Source of the DNA: Gammaproteobacteria bacterium
Lineage (GTDB): Bacteria; Pseudomonadota; Gammaproteobacteria; Pseudomonadales; Halieaceae
Assembly (NCBI GenBank): GCA_024644535.1
Contig: JAHEKX010000003.1
Span: 124,001-188,000, forward strand
Direction of reading: 5' to 3'
DNA: 64,000 nt
Under the pieces are notes generated by a model, which did no database searches, was not told the DNA's origin, and saw nothing but the letters and a program-made list of their open reading frames with translations. The translations under genes were made by a program, and so were the position numbers. This document shows, piece by piece, positions 35,062 to 43,949 of the stretch (positions are counted from its first letter, which is position 1; the number at the start of each line of letters is the position of its first letter).

Positions 35062-36279
35062 ATGTATCAGTTCAGCGAACAATCTCAGGCATTTCAAGCA
35101 CAGTTGCAGCAGTTTATGGAGCAGTACATTTACCCGAACGAAGCAAGCTTCGAGCATCAACTGGCTAATGCAAGCAACCGGTTTGCTCCGGTTCCTATCG
35201 TAGAAGAGCTCAAGGCGAAGGCCAAAGCACAGGGCCTGTGGAATTTGTTCGTACCCCCCTCTCACGGCGAGTACGCCGACTTTGGCGGCCTGAGCAACTT
35301 CGACTACGCGCCTCTCGCCGAGATGATGGGGCGCGTGGCATGGAGCGCTGAAGTCTTTAACTGCAACGCGCCTGATACCGGCAACATGGAAGTATTCATG
35401 AAGTATGGCACCCAGGCGCAAAAAGATCGTTGGCTTAGACCTTTACTTGCTGGCGAGATACGCTCGGCCTACGCCATGACGGAACCGCAAGTGGCGTCGA
35501 GCGACGCCACCAACGTCGAACTGTCCATAGAAGCCGATGGGGATGAGTGGGTACTAAATGGTCGCAAGTGGTTCATTACCGGCGCAATGTACGAAAAAAC
35601 CGAGATCTTTATCGTGATGGGAAAATCAGACCCAAACAACCCATCCCGCCACTTACAGCAATCACAGGTATTAGTACCCAAGGGCACAGCTGGGCTACAC
35701 ATCATTCGACCACTGACCACTTTGGGCTACGACGATGCACCCCATGGGCACGCCGAACTTCGTTTCGACAACTGTCGTGTACCCAAAGAAAACATCTTAC
35801 TAGGTGAAGGTCGAGGCTTCGAAATTTCGCAAGGGCGACTCGGCCCTGGCCGCATGCACCACTGCATGCGCTTAATTGGCGCCGCCCAGCGGGCACTGGA
35901 AATTACCTGTCAACGCGTGACTCAGCGCGCCACCTTCGGCAGACAGCTTGCCGAACATCAATCCGTTAGAGAAGCGATTGCCGACTGCTTTATAGACATC
36001 GAGACGTCGCGCCTACTCGTGCTTAAAGCCTGCCACAAAATGGACGAGGTCGGTGCCAAGAATGCGCGCGACATGATTGCCGCCGCGAAGGTTGGCGTGC
36101 CTCGCACAATCCAAAACGTACTGGATAAATGCATGCAAATGCACGGCGCTGGCGGCTTAACGGCCGATTACTTCTTGGCCGATGCGTTCAACTATGCACG
36201 CTGGTGCCGCCAAGCAGACGGTCCAGACCAGGTTCACCAAATGGCCTTGGGCAAACAACTTATTAAACAGTTTGGGTAG
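35062..36279 (+). CDS. Acyl-CoA dehydrogenase, ACAD10/11-like
   Basis: 405 residues. Motifs: AMTEPQVASSDATNVE (FAD segment), LNGRKWFITGA, CQRVTQRATFGRQLAEHQSV, QMHGAGGLTADYFLADAFNYAR. At the catalytic-base site the usual EG is replaced by Asp in RQADGPDQVHQMALGK, the form typical of ACAD10/11 and their bacterial relatives. AAGGAG lies close before ATG 35062. It follows the mmsR gene on the same strand and converges with uxuB. Its substrate is unknown; see the finding on the kinase at 9.7 kb. Confidence 0.92.
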   Translation: MYQFSEQSQAFQAQLQQFMEQYIYPNEASFEHQLANASNRFAPVPIVEELKAKAKAQGLWNLFVPPSHGEYADFGGLSNFDYAPLAEMMGRVAWSAEVFNCNAPDTGNMEVFMKYGTQAQKDRWLRPLLAGEIRSAYAMTEPQVASSDATNVELSIEADGDEWVLNGRKWFITGAMYEKTEIFIVMGKSDPNNPSRHLQQSQVLVPKGTAGLHIIRPLTTLGYDDAPHGHAELRFDNCRVPKENILLGEGRGFEISQGRLGPGRMHHCMRLIGAAQRALEITCQRVTQRATFGRQLAEHQSVREAIADCFIDIETSRLLVLKACHKMDEVGAKNARDMIAAAKVGVPRTIQNVLDKCMQMHGAGGLTADYFLADAFNYARWCRQADGPDQVHQMALGKQLIKQFG

Positions 36280-36286
36280 GCTCCCG

Positions 36287-36318
36287 AGCGGACGCGGCGC
36301 TACGACGTCGCGTCCGCT
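36287..36318. repeat. Hairpin with 10-bp perfect stem between convergent genes
   Basis: AGCGGACGCG (36287-36296) and its exact reverse complement CGCGTCCGCT (36309-36318) flank a 12-base loop that contains the uxuB stop codon (36300-36302). It lies just after the stop of the convergent acyl-CoA dehydrogenase gene. No T-run follows on either strand. It may still block read-through or protect mRNA ends. Confidence 0.6.
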
Positions 36319-37709
36319 AGCACAAGTGTCACCGCTGATGTGGTCGCACAACCCCTTACTCGCGAGAAGCTTGCCAAGAGCTGAGCGATAAACACATGGT
36401 CGTCTCGACAACCTGGGGGCACCAGCCCATCTAAGGCCATAAGTTTAGTGACATAAGCACTCGGCTCATCGTCGACACACTGCTTTAGACTCTCCTCTAG
36501 AGGGTCGTTAATTGGGTATGATGCGCCTTGCACACCCGCTCCGCGCAGGTGGGCCATCCAGCAGGCCAAAGCCAAAGCGGCCACGGGTGAATCTAGCCCC
36601 TGCTTCCGTCGATCAATAACGCCACGCAACCAGCGCTGAGGTAGCTTCTGGGAGCCATCCATCGCGATCTGGGACAACTTATGATGCAAACTATTGTTCG
36701 CAAAGCGCTTAAGCAAGGCATTGCAGTATTCATCCAGATCAACAGCAACCTTAACGACGACACGGGCCTCGTCAAAATAGGCAAGCACCAAAGCACGTAA
36801 AGCGGGGTCGTTAACCGCTTGATCCACCGTGGCGTGCCCGAGCAATAGTCCCGCGTAAGCCAATAGCGAGTGCGCGCCGTTGAGCAGACGCAGCTTCATC
36901 GTCTCGTAGGGTTCAACGTCGTCAACCATAGTCACACCGTCGGCCTCCCAGTCAGGACGACCATTGGAAAAATTGTCTTCGACAACCCACTGCGAAAATT
37001 GCTCGGTGACGACAACAAGTGAGTCCTGCTTACCAACCCAGCGCACGGATTTCGCGATAGCCTCATCAGTCACAGCTGGTACGATGCGGTCCACCATGCT
37101 CGATGGAAAACTCATGGCCTGAATGCTGTCTACAAGCTCTGGATAATGCCGCTCGGCTAACAGACGCACGGCGGTTTGAACACGTCGACCATTGTGCGGC
37201 AGGTTGTCGCAAGATAACACGGTAAAGGGTGCAACCCTCTGGAGCACTCGCGCGCGTATTGCCGCCAATAGCAAGCCAGGTACCGATGTAGGCCCATCTA
37301 TGCTTTGCACGTCAGAAGCGATCGCAGGATCGTCCTGGTTCAGGGCCTCACCATTCGACATTAAACCATAACCCTTTTCGGTTACCGTTAGGGTCACTAG
37401 CCGCGTTGCAGGGTCGATTAATCGCTGCAACAAAGCGGATTTGTCAGCACCGGCGAACAGCGTACTGCTTAATATTCGCACATCCGTCACCGTGGCCGCA
37501 TCTTCCGTCTCGTAAGCCACAACCGGGTAACAGTGCCCAGCCTTTTGAAACGCATCGACGATCGTTTGATTAGAGCGAATATTGGCTGCACAAATGTGCC
37601 AAGAGTCATCGCCAGTGCGATCGAAATATAACTGCAGATAAACCGCTTGATGAGCGCGATGAAAGGCGCCCAAGCCTATGTGAACAATCCCGGGCACCGT
37701 TTCAGACAT
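36300..37709 (-). CDS. uxuB: Fructuronate reductase / long-chain mannitol dehydrogenase family
   Basis: 469 residues of the polyol-specific long-chain dehydrogenase family. N-terminal VHIGLGAFHRAHQAVYL (nucleotide binding), SCDNLPHNG near residue 168, and catalytic KLRLLNGAHSLLAYAG with the Lys, Asn and His of the family active site. The gene starts 2 bases after uxuA, so the D-fructuronate reductase (D-mannonate oxidoreductase) role is well supported. It reduces fructuronate to mannonate, which UxuA dehydrates. Confidence 0.92.
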   Translation of the reverse strand: MSETVPGIVHIGLGAFHRAHQAVYLQLYFDRTGDDSWHICAANIRSNQTIVDAFQKAGHCYPVVAYETEDAATVTDVRILSSTLFAGADKSALLQRLIDPATRLVTLTVTEKGYGLMSNGEALNQDDPAIASDVQSIDGPTSVPGLLLAAIRARVLQRVAPFTVLSCDNLPHNGRRVQTAVRLLAERHYPELVDSIQAMSFPSSMVDRIVPAVTDEAIAKSVRWVGKQDSLVVVTEQFSQWVVEDNFSNGRPDWEADGVTMVDDVEPYETMKLRLLNGAHSLLAYAGLLLGHATVDQAVNDPALRALVLAYFDEARVVVKVAVDLDEYCNALLKRFANNSLHHKLSQIAMDGSQKLPQRWLRGVIDRRKQGLDSPVAALALACWMAHLRGAGVQGASYPINDPLEESLKQCVDDEPSAYVTKLMALDGLVPPGCRDDHVFIAQLLASFSRVRGCATTSAVTLVLADATS

Positions 37710-37711
37710 AC

Positions 37712-38902
37712 TTATCCCGCGACTTTTTTCAGGGTAGCCAGGGTGTGAATAACACCGCGCAACTCAGCCAAACCACGCAGGCGTCCTGCGTAAGAATAGC
37801 CTGGGCGAGTCGTATTGGTTTGGCGGTCGACGTCCATGGTGTGCCCATGGTCAGGACGCATGGGTATGGGTAGCCAGTTTTCTGATTGCGCACGACGGGT
37901 ATTTTCTTCATCCAACAGCGCATCCACGATACCGACGATATCGTTGTCGCCATCTAAGTGCTCTGACTCCATAAACGAGCCGTCAGCTTCTTTCTTGATA
38001 TTGCGCAAATGAACAAAATAAATGCGATCAGAAAAGGCTTTCACTAAACTCACTAAATCGGCGTCAGCTCGTGCACCAAAACTTCCAGCACACATCGTAA
38101 TACCATTAGCGCGGCTTTGAAGATGCTCTGTCAGACGGCGCGCATCATCTGCCGTGGACATAACGCGAGGCAAGCCAAATAGCGAAAACGGAGGGTCATC
38201 AGGGTGTATTGCCATGACCACCCCCCCCTCTTCCGCTACCGGAATAACCTCGTCCAAAAAGGCAAATAGGTGACTGCGATAGGTCTCGTTATCGAGTTCT
38301 GCAAACCGCTCTATCGCGGCTTTTACGCCGGCGCGATCATAAGAGCCCTCGCCGCCAGGCAGTCCAGCGATGATATTGGTCTCAAGCGCCTGCACATCTT
38401 GTTCGGCCATCTGCGCAAAACGCGCCTCAGCTTTCGCTAAAATCTCGGCGGTGTATGAAGTTTCGGCACCCGCGCGTTGCAACACGTAGCGGTCATAAGC
38501 GGCAAAATCGGTCATTTCAAATTTTAGCGCCACGCTGCCATTGGGAAGCTTGTAAGATAGGCTGGTGCGAGTCCAGTCGACTACAGGCATAAAGTTGTAG
38601 CACACCGTGCGCACGCCTGCCTTGCCTAAATTGCGCAGCGATTCTTTGTAGTTTTCGATCATGCGCGCATAGTCGGCAGTGCGCGATTTAATATTGTTGT
38701 GAACGGGGACAGATTCCACTACCGACCAAGCTAGGCCGGCCTCTTCGATAATCGCTTTACGTTCCAGTATGTCGGCTAAGGGCCAAGCTTCACCTGTGGG
38801 GATATGATCCAAGGCAGATACGATGCCGGTTGCACCAGCTTGCCGGATTTGACTTAGGGTCACCGGATCGGAGGGGCCGAACCATCGCCACGTTTCTAAC
38901 AT
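37712..38902 (-). CDS. uxuA: Mannonate dehydratase
   Basis: 396 residues, the usual length. Signatures: TWRWFGPSDPVTLSQIRQAG at the N-terminus, GVRTVCYNFMPVVDWTRT, AIHPDDPPFSLFGLPR (metal-binding His), and RPDHGHTMD near the C-terminus. It dehydrates D-mannonate to 2-keto-3-deoxygluconate. AAGGAAT precedes ATG 38902. It is the first structural gene after the GntR regulator; a promoter with a putative operator lies 40-70 bases upstream. kdgK and eda are not in the window. Confidence 0.96.
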   Translation of the reverse strand: MLETWRWFGPSDPVTLSQIRQAGATGIVSALDHIPTGEAWPLADILERKAIIEEAGLAWSVVESVPVHNNIKSRTADYARMIENYKESLRNLGKAGVRTVCYNFMPVVDWTRTSLSYKLPNGSVALKFEMTDFAAYDRYVLQRAGAETSYTAEILAKAEARFAQMAEQDVQALETNIIAGLPGGEGSYDRAGVKAAIERFAELDNETYRSHLFAFLDEVIPVAEEGGVVMAIHPDDPPFSLFGLPRVMSTADDARRLTEHLQSRANGITMCAGSFGARADADLVSLVKAFSDRIYFVHLRNIKKEADGSFMESEHLDGDNDIVGIVDALLDEENTRRAQSENWLPIPMRPDHGHTMDVDRQTNTTRPGYSYAGRLRGLAELRGVIHTLATLKKVAG

Positions 38903-38941
38903 CGCCTATTCCTTGCCATAGCACAAAGTTGCTTTATGACC

Positions 38942-38970
38942 ATTATCGGTAAAGTGGCCTTACCAATCAA
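38942..38970 (-). promoter_or_regulatory. uxuA sigma70-type promoter with embedded GntR operator
   Basis: On the minus strand: -35 TTGATT (38965-38970), 17-base spacer, -10 GATAAT (38942-38947), 4/6 and 5/6 matches to consensus. Inside the spacer is TGGTAAGGCCA (38955-38965), which fits the FadR-type operator TNGTNNNACNA at five of six fixed positions on the plus strand reading TGGCCTTACCA. Binding there would block RNA polymerase, so repression by the upstream-encoded GntR protein is the natural reading. Confidence 0.75.
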
Positions 38971-38987
38971 GCGATTTTAAAAAAACC

Positions 38988-39695
38988 TCACTCCACACCA
39001 CCTGAGCCGGGATCGGTATCGACAATCTGAGCCAACACTCTTCCCAAGTGAGAATGCATCGCCGAACGTGCGGAATCTGGATCGCGGCGCCGAATCGCCT
39101 CGTAAATTTGGCGATGATCTTCAACCGATGGCTGAACACCACTCTGACGCTGCTGTTCGTGAAAAAACATACTCATGGCCGTTGTGGTTCGCCACTCCCA
39201 AAGTCGCTCGATCATAGCAATCATCGCGCTATTCTTGGTCGCCATCGCGATCAGGGTGTGGAATGCCTCGTCCGCGTCTTCGTGTGCATCGGAAGCTTCG
39301 TTTTCCGCCGCCATATCATCCAAGGCACCTGCAATTAAGGCCAAATCAGTATCATTCGCCCTCTGAGCAGCCAGCGCCGCCGCCTCACCCTCGATAAAAT
39401 AACGAGCCTCGATAAGCTCAAGAGGCCCCGGGGCGTCATGGGGGATTGCCGTTCCGCTAAGGTCGGGCGTTTTCACATAAACTCCAGACCCGGAGCGGAT
39501 CTCCACTAGATTAGCAATCTCTAGGGCAATCATGGCCTCACGAATGGTTGGGCGGCTTACCCCAAATAGGGTTGCGAGATCGCGCTCGGATGGTAGGCGC
39601 TCACCTTCTTTGATCTCGCCGTTGCTTACTTTTTCTGCCAGTTGGTCAGCAACTCTCAAGTACAAACGTTCTTGCTTAATCGACTGTATTTTCAT
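38988..39695 (-). CDS. GntR/FCD-family regulator of the uxu genes
   Basis: 235 residues from ATG 39695. N-terminal winged helix GERLPSERDLATLFGVSRPTIREAM, then an FCD ligand domain with probable metal or ligand histidines (DEAFHTLIAMAT; SARSAMHSHL). The frame is open to 39818, but family homology begins at MKIQSIKQERLY; ATG 39707 is also possible. A -10-like TATGAT at 39723-39728 would give a very short leader. It lies immediately upstream of uxuA on the same strand, as ExuR/UxuR-type repressors often do. The effector is probably a hexuronate such as fructuronate. Confidence 0.88.
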   Translation of the reverse strand: MKIQSIKQERLYLRVADQLAEKVSNGEIKEGERLPSERDLATLFGVSRPTIREAMIALEIANLVEIRSGSGVYVKTPDLSGTAIPHDAPGPLELIEARYFIEGEAAALAAQRANDTDLALIAGALDDMAAENEASDAHEDADEAFHTLIAMATKNSAMIAMIERLWEWRTTTAMSMFFHEQQRQSGVQPSVEDHRQIYEAIRRRDPDSARSAMHSHLGRVLAQIVDTDPGSGGVE

Positions 39696-39828
39696 AGAGC
39701 TATTCATAACATATTTGCTCGTATCATACCCGAAAATTACTGCACTACTAAGCGGATTACCTTTCGCTAAAAACATGCCGCTAGAACAAAATTGCGTGGC
39801 ACTCATACATCGAAGCACGACCGGTCAT

Positions 39829-39841
39829 GTGGCCTTACCAA
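39829..39841. promoter_or_regulatory. Second copy of the 13-bp GntR operator-like motif
   Basis: GTGGCCTTACCAA is identical to the sequence at 38954-38966 in the uxuA promoter. Here it lies about 125-145 bases upstream of the GntR gene start, in the 250-base gap between that gene and rnb. This is the expected place for autoregulation. I found no clear -35/-10 pair around this copy. Confidence 0.65.
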
Positions 39842-39900
39842 AGCAGGGTAGCCCAGCGAACCCTGAACTGCAAATAGTTTCAGCCTCTTTGCTACAAGGC

Positions 39901-39924
39901 AAAAAAAAACCGCTGCTTGAGCGG
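39901..39924 (-). terminator. Intrinsic terminator downstream of rnb
   Basis: Read on the minus strand: ACCGCT, loop CAAGC, AGCGGT, then a run of T's (A-run 39901-39908 on the plus strand). A perfect 6-bp stem plus T-run, 30 bases beyond the rnb stop. It separates rnb from the GntR-uxuA-uxuB transcription unit. Confidence 0.9.
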
Positions 39925-39953
39925 TCTGATTGTGCCAATCATAACGGTTGGGG

Positions 39954-41912
39954 TCAGCTATCTGCTTTCAAACCACACGCGGGCACTAATTCGAAATTGA
40001 TCACGCGAGTTTTTGGGTCAAAACCTACGCAGTAGACCTCGACCGCTTGCGACAGCTGAAAGCGACGCGTAGTTGAAGTCAAGCTCGCCGTCCACTTATC
40101 AAAACTAAATTTCTCAGGGTCCTTGCGCAAATCCACAAACCCCTCAAGACCCGAGTCGGTCAGGCGGGCAATAAAACCACTACTACTGATTTGTGCAACC
40201 ACTGCACCTAAAGACGTCTGCCGCTTAAATCCTGTTAGTTTTTTCAAGTAGTTGGCCGCCAACCAGCGCTCGGCGTATACACACGCGTCTCGCGCCGTTT
40301 GAATACTCTTACTTAAACCCTCCAGTACAGACTGCTCGATGCCGGCATCAGTCTGGTGGCGCAACAAGGCTTTTATCTGTCGATGAACCAACAAATCGGC
40401 GTACTTGCGCAAAGGTGACGTACAGTTGGTATAAGCCGGCAAAGCCATACCCATATGCGCACCACCTACCGTAGTCAAGTTAGCACGCGTAAGCAAACGG
40501 TTAACCATTTGACGCAATGGCAATTCATGCTCACTGCTGACAAGCGTTGCCATTATCTGGCGATACCCTGCAACCGTAGTGGGGTCTACCTCAAGAAGCT
40601 CGGGCGCAAACCTCTCGAAAAACTGCTTAGCTTCATCCAATCGGTCGACTCTGAAGCCACTGTGGGTGACAAAAGGACCACTACTTTGCCGCTCTAACAT
40701 GAACTGAGCTGCACACCGATTCGCCACTACCATGCATTCTTCTACCAGCTTTTGAGACGTCAGTTTTTCATTGGGCTCGATCGATTCGATTTGCTTCTGG
40801 TCGTTTAGTACCCAGCGAAACTCTTGGCGATCTTCCATGACCAGCTCATTGGCAGAGCGCCGCTCTCTTAAAACTCGATACAGTTGATACAAAGCCTCGA
40901 CCGCAGAAGTATGCATCACCGGGTCTTCGTTATTACCCGACAGATAGCGATCGACCGCATAGTAACTTAACTTGCCGTGCGATTTGATAATCGCTTCGAT
41001 AAATTCAAATTGGGTTATTTCACCATCGTTCTTGATGTCCGCCTTTAAAACCAGGGCCGGCCGCGGCTCACCTTCAACCAGAGCGCAGGTTTGTTGTGCC
41101 AATAGTTCTGGCATCATTGGAATGACATCACCGTGAAAATAAACCGAGGTAGCACGCGCACGAATAGCCTGATCAAGCTTGGACCCGGGCTTAATGTAAT
41201 CTGCAGGGTCTGCAATAGCAGCGTACAGAGTCCATCCATCGGCGGTCGTTTCGGCGTATAAGGCGTCATCGATATCTTGCGTTTTTGCGGCATCGATCGA
41301 CACAAACCCCAAGCCCGTTAGATCCACGCGGCCCTCTAGGTCAATACCCGCTTCCACCAAGGCCTCTACCTCTTTATTCAAGGCCGGAGACCACTCGTCG
41401 TCTAGACCAAAGCATGCCACCGCGTATTGGTTTTCGATACTGGGAGTCGAGCTATTGCCCAACGCACGCAGGATTTTCGCTTGCGGCTTACCGTCTTTGA
41501 TGGGGTGACGTAATATTGCACACCGAACATGATCACCCGCCTTGGCACCATTGCGAGCGTGGGGCGGAACAAACAACCAGCGAGTTAGATTACCGCAGTC
41601 GGGCTGCACGAAAAACGCTTTGCCTTTGGTCACACAGGTACCAACGAACTCGCCCATAGGGCTTTCGATGAGTTTTTCAATGTCGGCGACAGGTTTACCT
41701 TCTCGGCCCGGATGAACGCACACTCGCGCGCGGTCACCTGGAAGTACTTTAAGCATTTCATCGGGCGGAACAAAAATTTCACGCCCATCATCCAGTACGG
41801 CAAAACCGTAGCGAGATTGAGTACCTTTGATGGTTGCATCAACTCGCTCTTTTTCCGCCTCCATCTGCGATTTTAGGCCTTTAAGGCTGGCCAACGCATC
41901 TTTATCTAGCAT
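39954..41912 (-). CDS. rnb: Exoribonuclease II (RNB family)
   Basis: 652 residues. Layout: N-terminal cold-shock-type domains (GTQSRYGFAVLDDGREIFVP), the RNB catalytic domain with SIDAAKTQDIDDALYAE supplying the metal-binding aspartates, then YTNCTSPLRKYADLLVHRQ and a C-terminal S1 domain. Length and order fit RNase II better than the larger RNase R. It degrades single-stranded RNA 3' to 5'. ATG 41912 is preferred; the frame continues to an ATG at 41942. Neither has a strong ribosome-binding site. Ends before a clear intrinsic terminator. Confidence 0.92.
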   Translation of the reverse strand: MLDKDALASLKGLKSQMEAEKERVDATIKGTQSRYGFAVLDDGREIFVPPDEMLKVLPGDRARVCVHPGREGKPVADIEKLIESPMGEFVGTCVTKGKAFFVQPDCGNLTRWLFVPPHARNGAKAGDHVRCAILRHPIKDGKPQAKILRALGNSSTPSIENQYAVACFGLDDEWSPALNKEVEALVEAGIDLEGRVDLTGLGFVSIDAAKTQDIDDALYAETTADGWTLYAAIADPADYIKPGSKLDQAIRARATSVYFHGDVIPMMPELLAQQTCALVEGEPRPALVLKADIKNDGEITQFEFIEAIIKSHGKLSYYAVDRYLSGNNEDPVMHTSAVEALYQLYRVLRERRSANELVMEDRQEFRWVLNDQKQIESIEPNEKLTSQKLVEECMVVANRCAAQFMLERQSSGPFVTHSGFRVDRLDEAKQFFERFAPELLEVDPTTVAGYRQIMATLVSSEHELPLRQMVNRLLTRANLTTVGGAHMGMALPAYTNCTSPLRKYADLLVHRQIKALLRHQTDAGIEQSVLEGLSKSIQTARDACVYAERWLAANYLKKLTGFKRQTSLGAVVAQISSSGFIARLTDSGLEGFVDLRKDPEKFSFDKWTASLTSTTRRFQLSQAVEVYCVGFDPKTRVINFELVPACGLKADS

Positions 41913-42074
41913 GGAGAGCTTTTCACAAAAAAGAAAAAGCATAACGGAAAAACTCCGGGCTGTCAGTGATTATACGCGGCTTTAACGCAAATTAACGAAA
42001 GCACGATTTTATTGTTGACAGCACGTATAAGCCCGCAGAGACTAAAACCGAATCTTCTTGAAAAGGAACGCTGC

Positions 42075-43511
42075 ATGTCGGTATCGCCCAAGCTTCGAGT
42101 TGAACCCACCCCCCTGACCTCTTCACCCAAAAAAATCTACGTCTTAGACACCAACGTCCTGCTTCACGACCCCAACGCCATCACCGCCTTTAACGAACAC
42201 CATGTCGTCATTCCCATGACCGTTTTGGAGGAACTCGATGATATTAAAGATCGTCGCGATAAAACCGTCAGTCGCGAGGCACGAATTGCCATTAACCTTA
42301 TCGAAAAGATTGTCGAGGGTGCCACGCCAGCAGAATTGCAAGCGGGCCTTGAAATACCAGGCTCAGCGGTCTCTGGCCCCTTAGGGAATCTATCGGTTTA
42401 TGCAGACCAGATTATTGACGATGACGGCGACGTACCTTTTTTAAGTATCAAAGAAGCCCATAGCAACGACAACCGGATCATCAATGTCGCCCTACGGATT
42501 CAAGCGGCCTCAGAAAACAACTTTGTTTGCTTGGTGACCAAAGACATCAACATGCGAATAAAAGCCAAAGGCTCGGGTTTGTTGCATGTAGAAGATTACC
42601 GCCGCGACAAAGTCCTCGACGACATTGACTTACTAGCGCGGGGCTGGACAAAAATCGAGGGTGATTTTTGGTCTGGCGTAGCCGAAGTAGAAACCCTGCG
42701 AGAGGGCGATACGACGCTGTATCGCGTGCCTCATGATGTATTACCTGAGGCCTACCCCAATCAATTCATCTACGATGATCAAGAGTTCATAGCTTGTGTA
42801 AAACGCATGGACAGCCAGCACCTATACCTCAGGGTCGAAGATCGACATCACCTAATGAATCGGCAATTTTGGGGACTGACACCGCGCAATCTCGAACAGG
42901 CTATGGCGATGGCCCTGCTGGATGACAGCAACATTGACATGACGGTGCTAACAGGGCCTGCGGGATCGGGTAAAACATTAATTGCGCTGGCTTACGGCTT
43001 GCACGCCATTTTAGAGGGTGGCAAATACAACAAACTGATTGTGGCTCGATCAACGCCACCAATCGCCGAAGACATTGGCTTTTTGCCCGGCACAGAAGAA
43101 GAAAAAATGGCGCCATGGCTAGCCGCGTTTGACGACAACCTCGAAATTTTGCATGGCGCCGATGAATCCACGACCGGATCGATCGACTACGTTAAAGAAC
43201 GTGCCAACATTCAATTTAAATCGCTCAACTTCATGCGCGGCCGATCCTTCAACAATGCCTATATCATTATCGACGAAGCTCAAGGACTAACCCAGTTTCA
43301 GTTGAAATCGATTATCTCGCGGGTTGGGTCCGATTCAAAAATTGTGGTGCTTGGCAACCTCGCGCAAATCGACAACAAATATATATCGCCACTAAGCTCG
43401 GGCCTCACCTACCTCGTCGAGAAAAGCAAGCCTTACGCCCATGCGGGCATTATGACCATAGGTGGCATTGTGCGTTCGCGCCTCGCTGCTTTTGCAGAAG
43501 AGCAACTGTAG
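42075..43511 (+). CDS. PIN domain-PhoH ATPase fusion (PhoH2-like)
   Basis: 478 residues: an N-terminal PIN nuclease domain (YVLDTNVLLHDPNAI near residue 25; acidic sites through NDNRIINVAL) joined to a PhoH ATPase (Walker A LTGPAGSGKTLIALAYG, Walker B AYIIIDEAQGLTQFQ). PIN-PhoH proteins have RNA helicase and ribonuclease activity in the studied cases. AAAAGGA with 7-base spacing supports ATG 42075. Divergent from rnb, another RNA-degrading enzyme, with 162 bases between. Confidence 0.94.
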   Translation: MSVSPKLRVEPTPLTSSPKKIYVLDTNVLLHDPNAITAFNEHHVVIPMTVLEELDDIKDRRDKTVSREARIAINLIEKIVEGATPAELQAGLEIPGSAVSGPLGNLSVYADQIIDDDGDVPFLSIKEAHSNDNRIINVALRIQAASENNFVCLVTKDINMRIKAKGSGLLHVEDYRRDKVLDDIDLLARGWTKIEGDFWSGVAEVETLREGDTTLYRVPHDVLPEAYPNQFIYDDQEFIACVKRMDSQHLYLRVEDRHHLMNRQFWGLTPRNLEQAMAMALLDDSNIDMTVLTGPAGSGKTLIALAYGLHAILEGGKYNKLIVARSTPPIAEDIGFLPGTEEEKMAPWLAAFDDNLEILHGADESTTGSIDYVKERANIQFKSLNFMRGRSFNNAYIIIDEAQGLTQFQLKSIISRVGSDSKIVVLGNLAQIDNKYISPLSSGLTYLVEKSKPYAHAGIMTIGGIVRSRLAAFAEEQL

Positions 43512-43520
43512 CCGCTCGCA

Positions 43521-43548
43521 GGCCAGGGCAGCTTAACTTGCCTTGGCC
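43521..43548. repeat. Hairpin between convergent PhoH and NTF2-like genes
   Basis: GGCCAGGGCA and TGCCTTGGCC pair over 10 bp with one G-T wobble around an 8-base loop. It spans the ends of both convergent genes. No strong T-run follows, so a terminator role is only possible. Confidence 0.5.
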
Positions 43549-43928
43549 ATATTCTCTAGCATCGCGGCCATTTGATTGCGCACCACATCAATAGCTTTGA
43601 GTGGGCGCACCATCACCTTAAAGTCGGTGATTTTGCCATCGTCATTCCAATGAATAATATCTACACCGTTTACATGGATACCTTCGAGCTCTAGTTTGAA
43701 CTCTAGCATTGCATCATTTGACCCGATGATTTCTCGGACATAAGTAAATGACTCATTCATCAACACGTGGGAGGCCGCAGATAAATACGCGTGAGTTATT
43801 GCCCGCCCTTCCTGAGGTGAATGCACTACCGGCGAGTGGAATACCACCTCGTCGGCCAACATGTCATGTAAGCCTTCGCTGGTGTGATTTTTGGCAAGTT
43901 CATGCCAACGCTTAATAACCTGACTCAT
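43533..43928 (-). CDS. NTF2-like / SnoaL-type small protein
   Basis: 131 residues with the cone-shaped alpha-beta fold pattern of the NTF2 superfamily: helices WHELAKNHTSEGLHDMLADEVVFHSP followed by strands SFTYVREIIGSNDAMLEFKLEL and IIHWNDDGKITDFKVMVRPL. The IHWNDDGKI.DF stretch is typical of SnoaL/ketosteroid-isomerase-like members. No catalytic assignment is possible. 22 bases downstream of the glucosaminidase gene on the same strand. Confidence 0.85.
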   Translation of the reverse strand: MSQVIKRWHELAKNHTSEGLHDMLADEVVFHSPVVHSPQEGRAITHAYLSAASHVLMNESFTYVREIIGSNDAMLEFKLELEGIHVNGVDIIHWNDDGKITDFKVMVRPLKAIDVVRNQMAAMLENMAKAS

Positions 43929-43949
43929 GTTTATCCCTATTTTTTATGT

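Noticed and set aside
39696-39818. Long N-terminal extension of the GntR regulator to ATG 39818.
   Set aside because: The extra 41 residues have no resemblance to the family, which begins at MKIQSIKQERLY.
42015-42031. TTGACA followed by TATAAG upstream of the PIN-PhoH gene.
   Set aside because: Only 5 bases separate them; a sigma70 promoter needs about 17.
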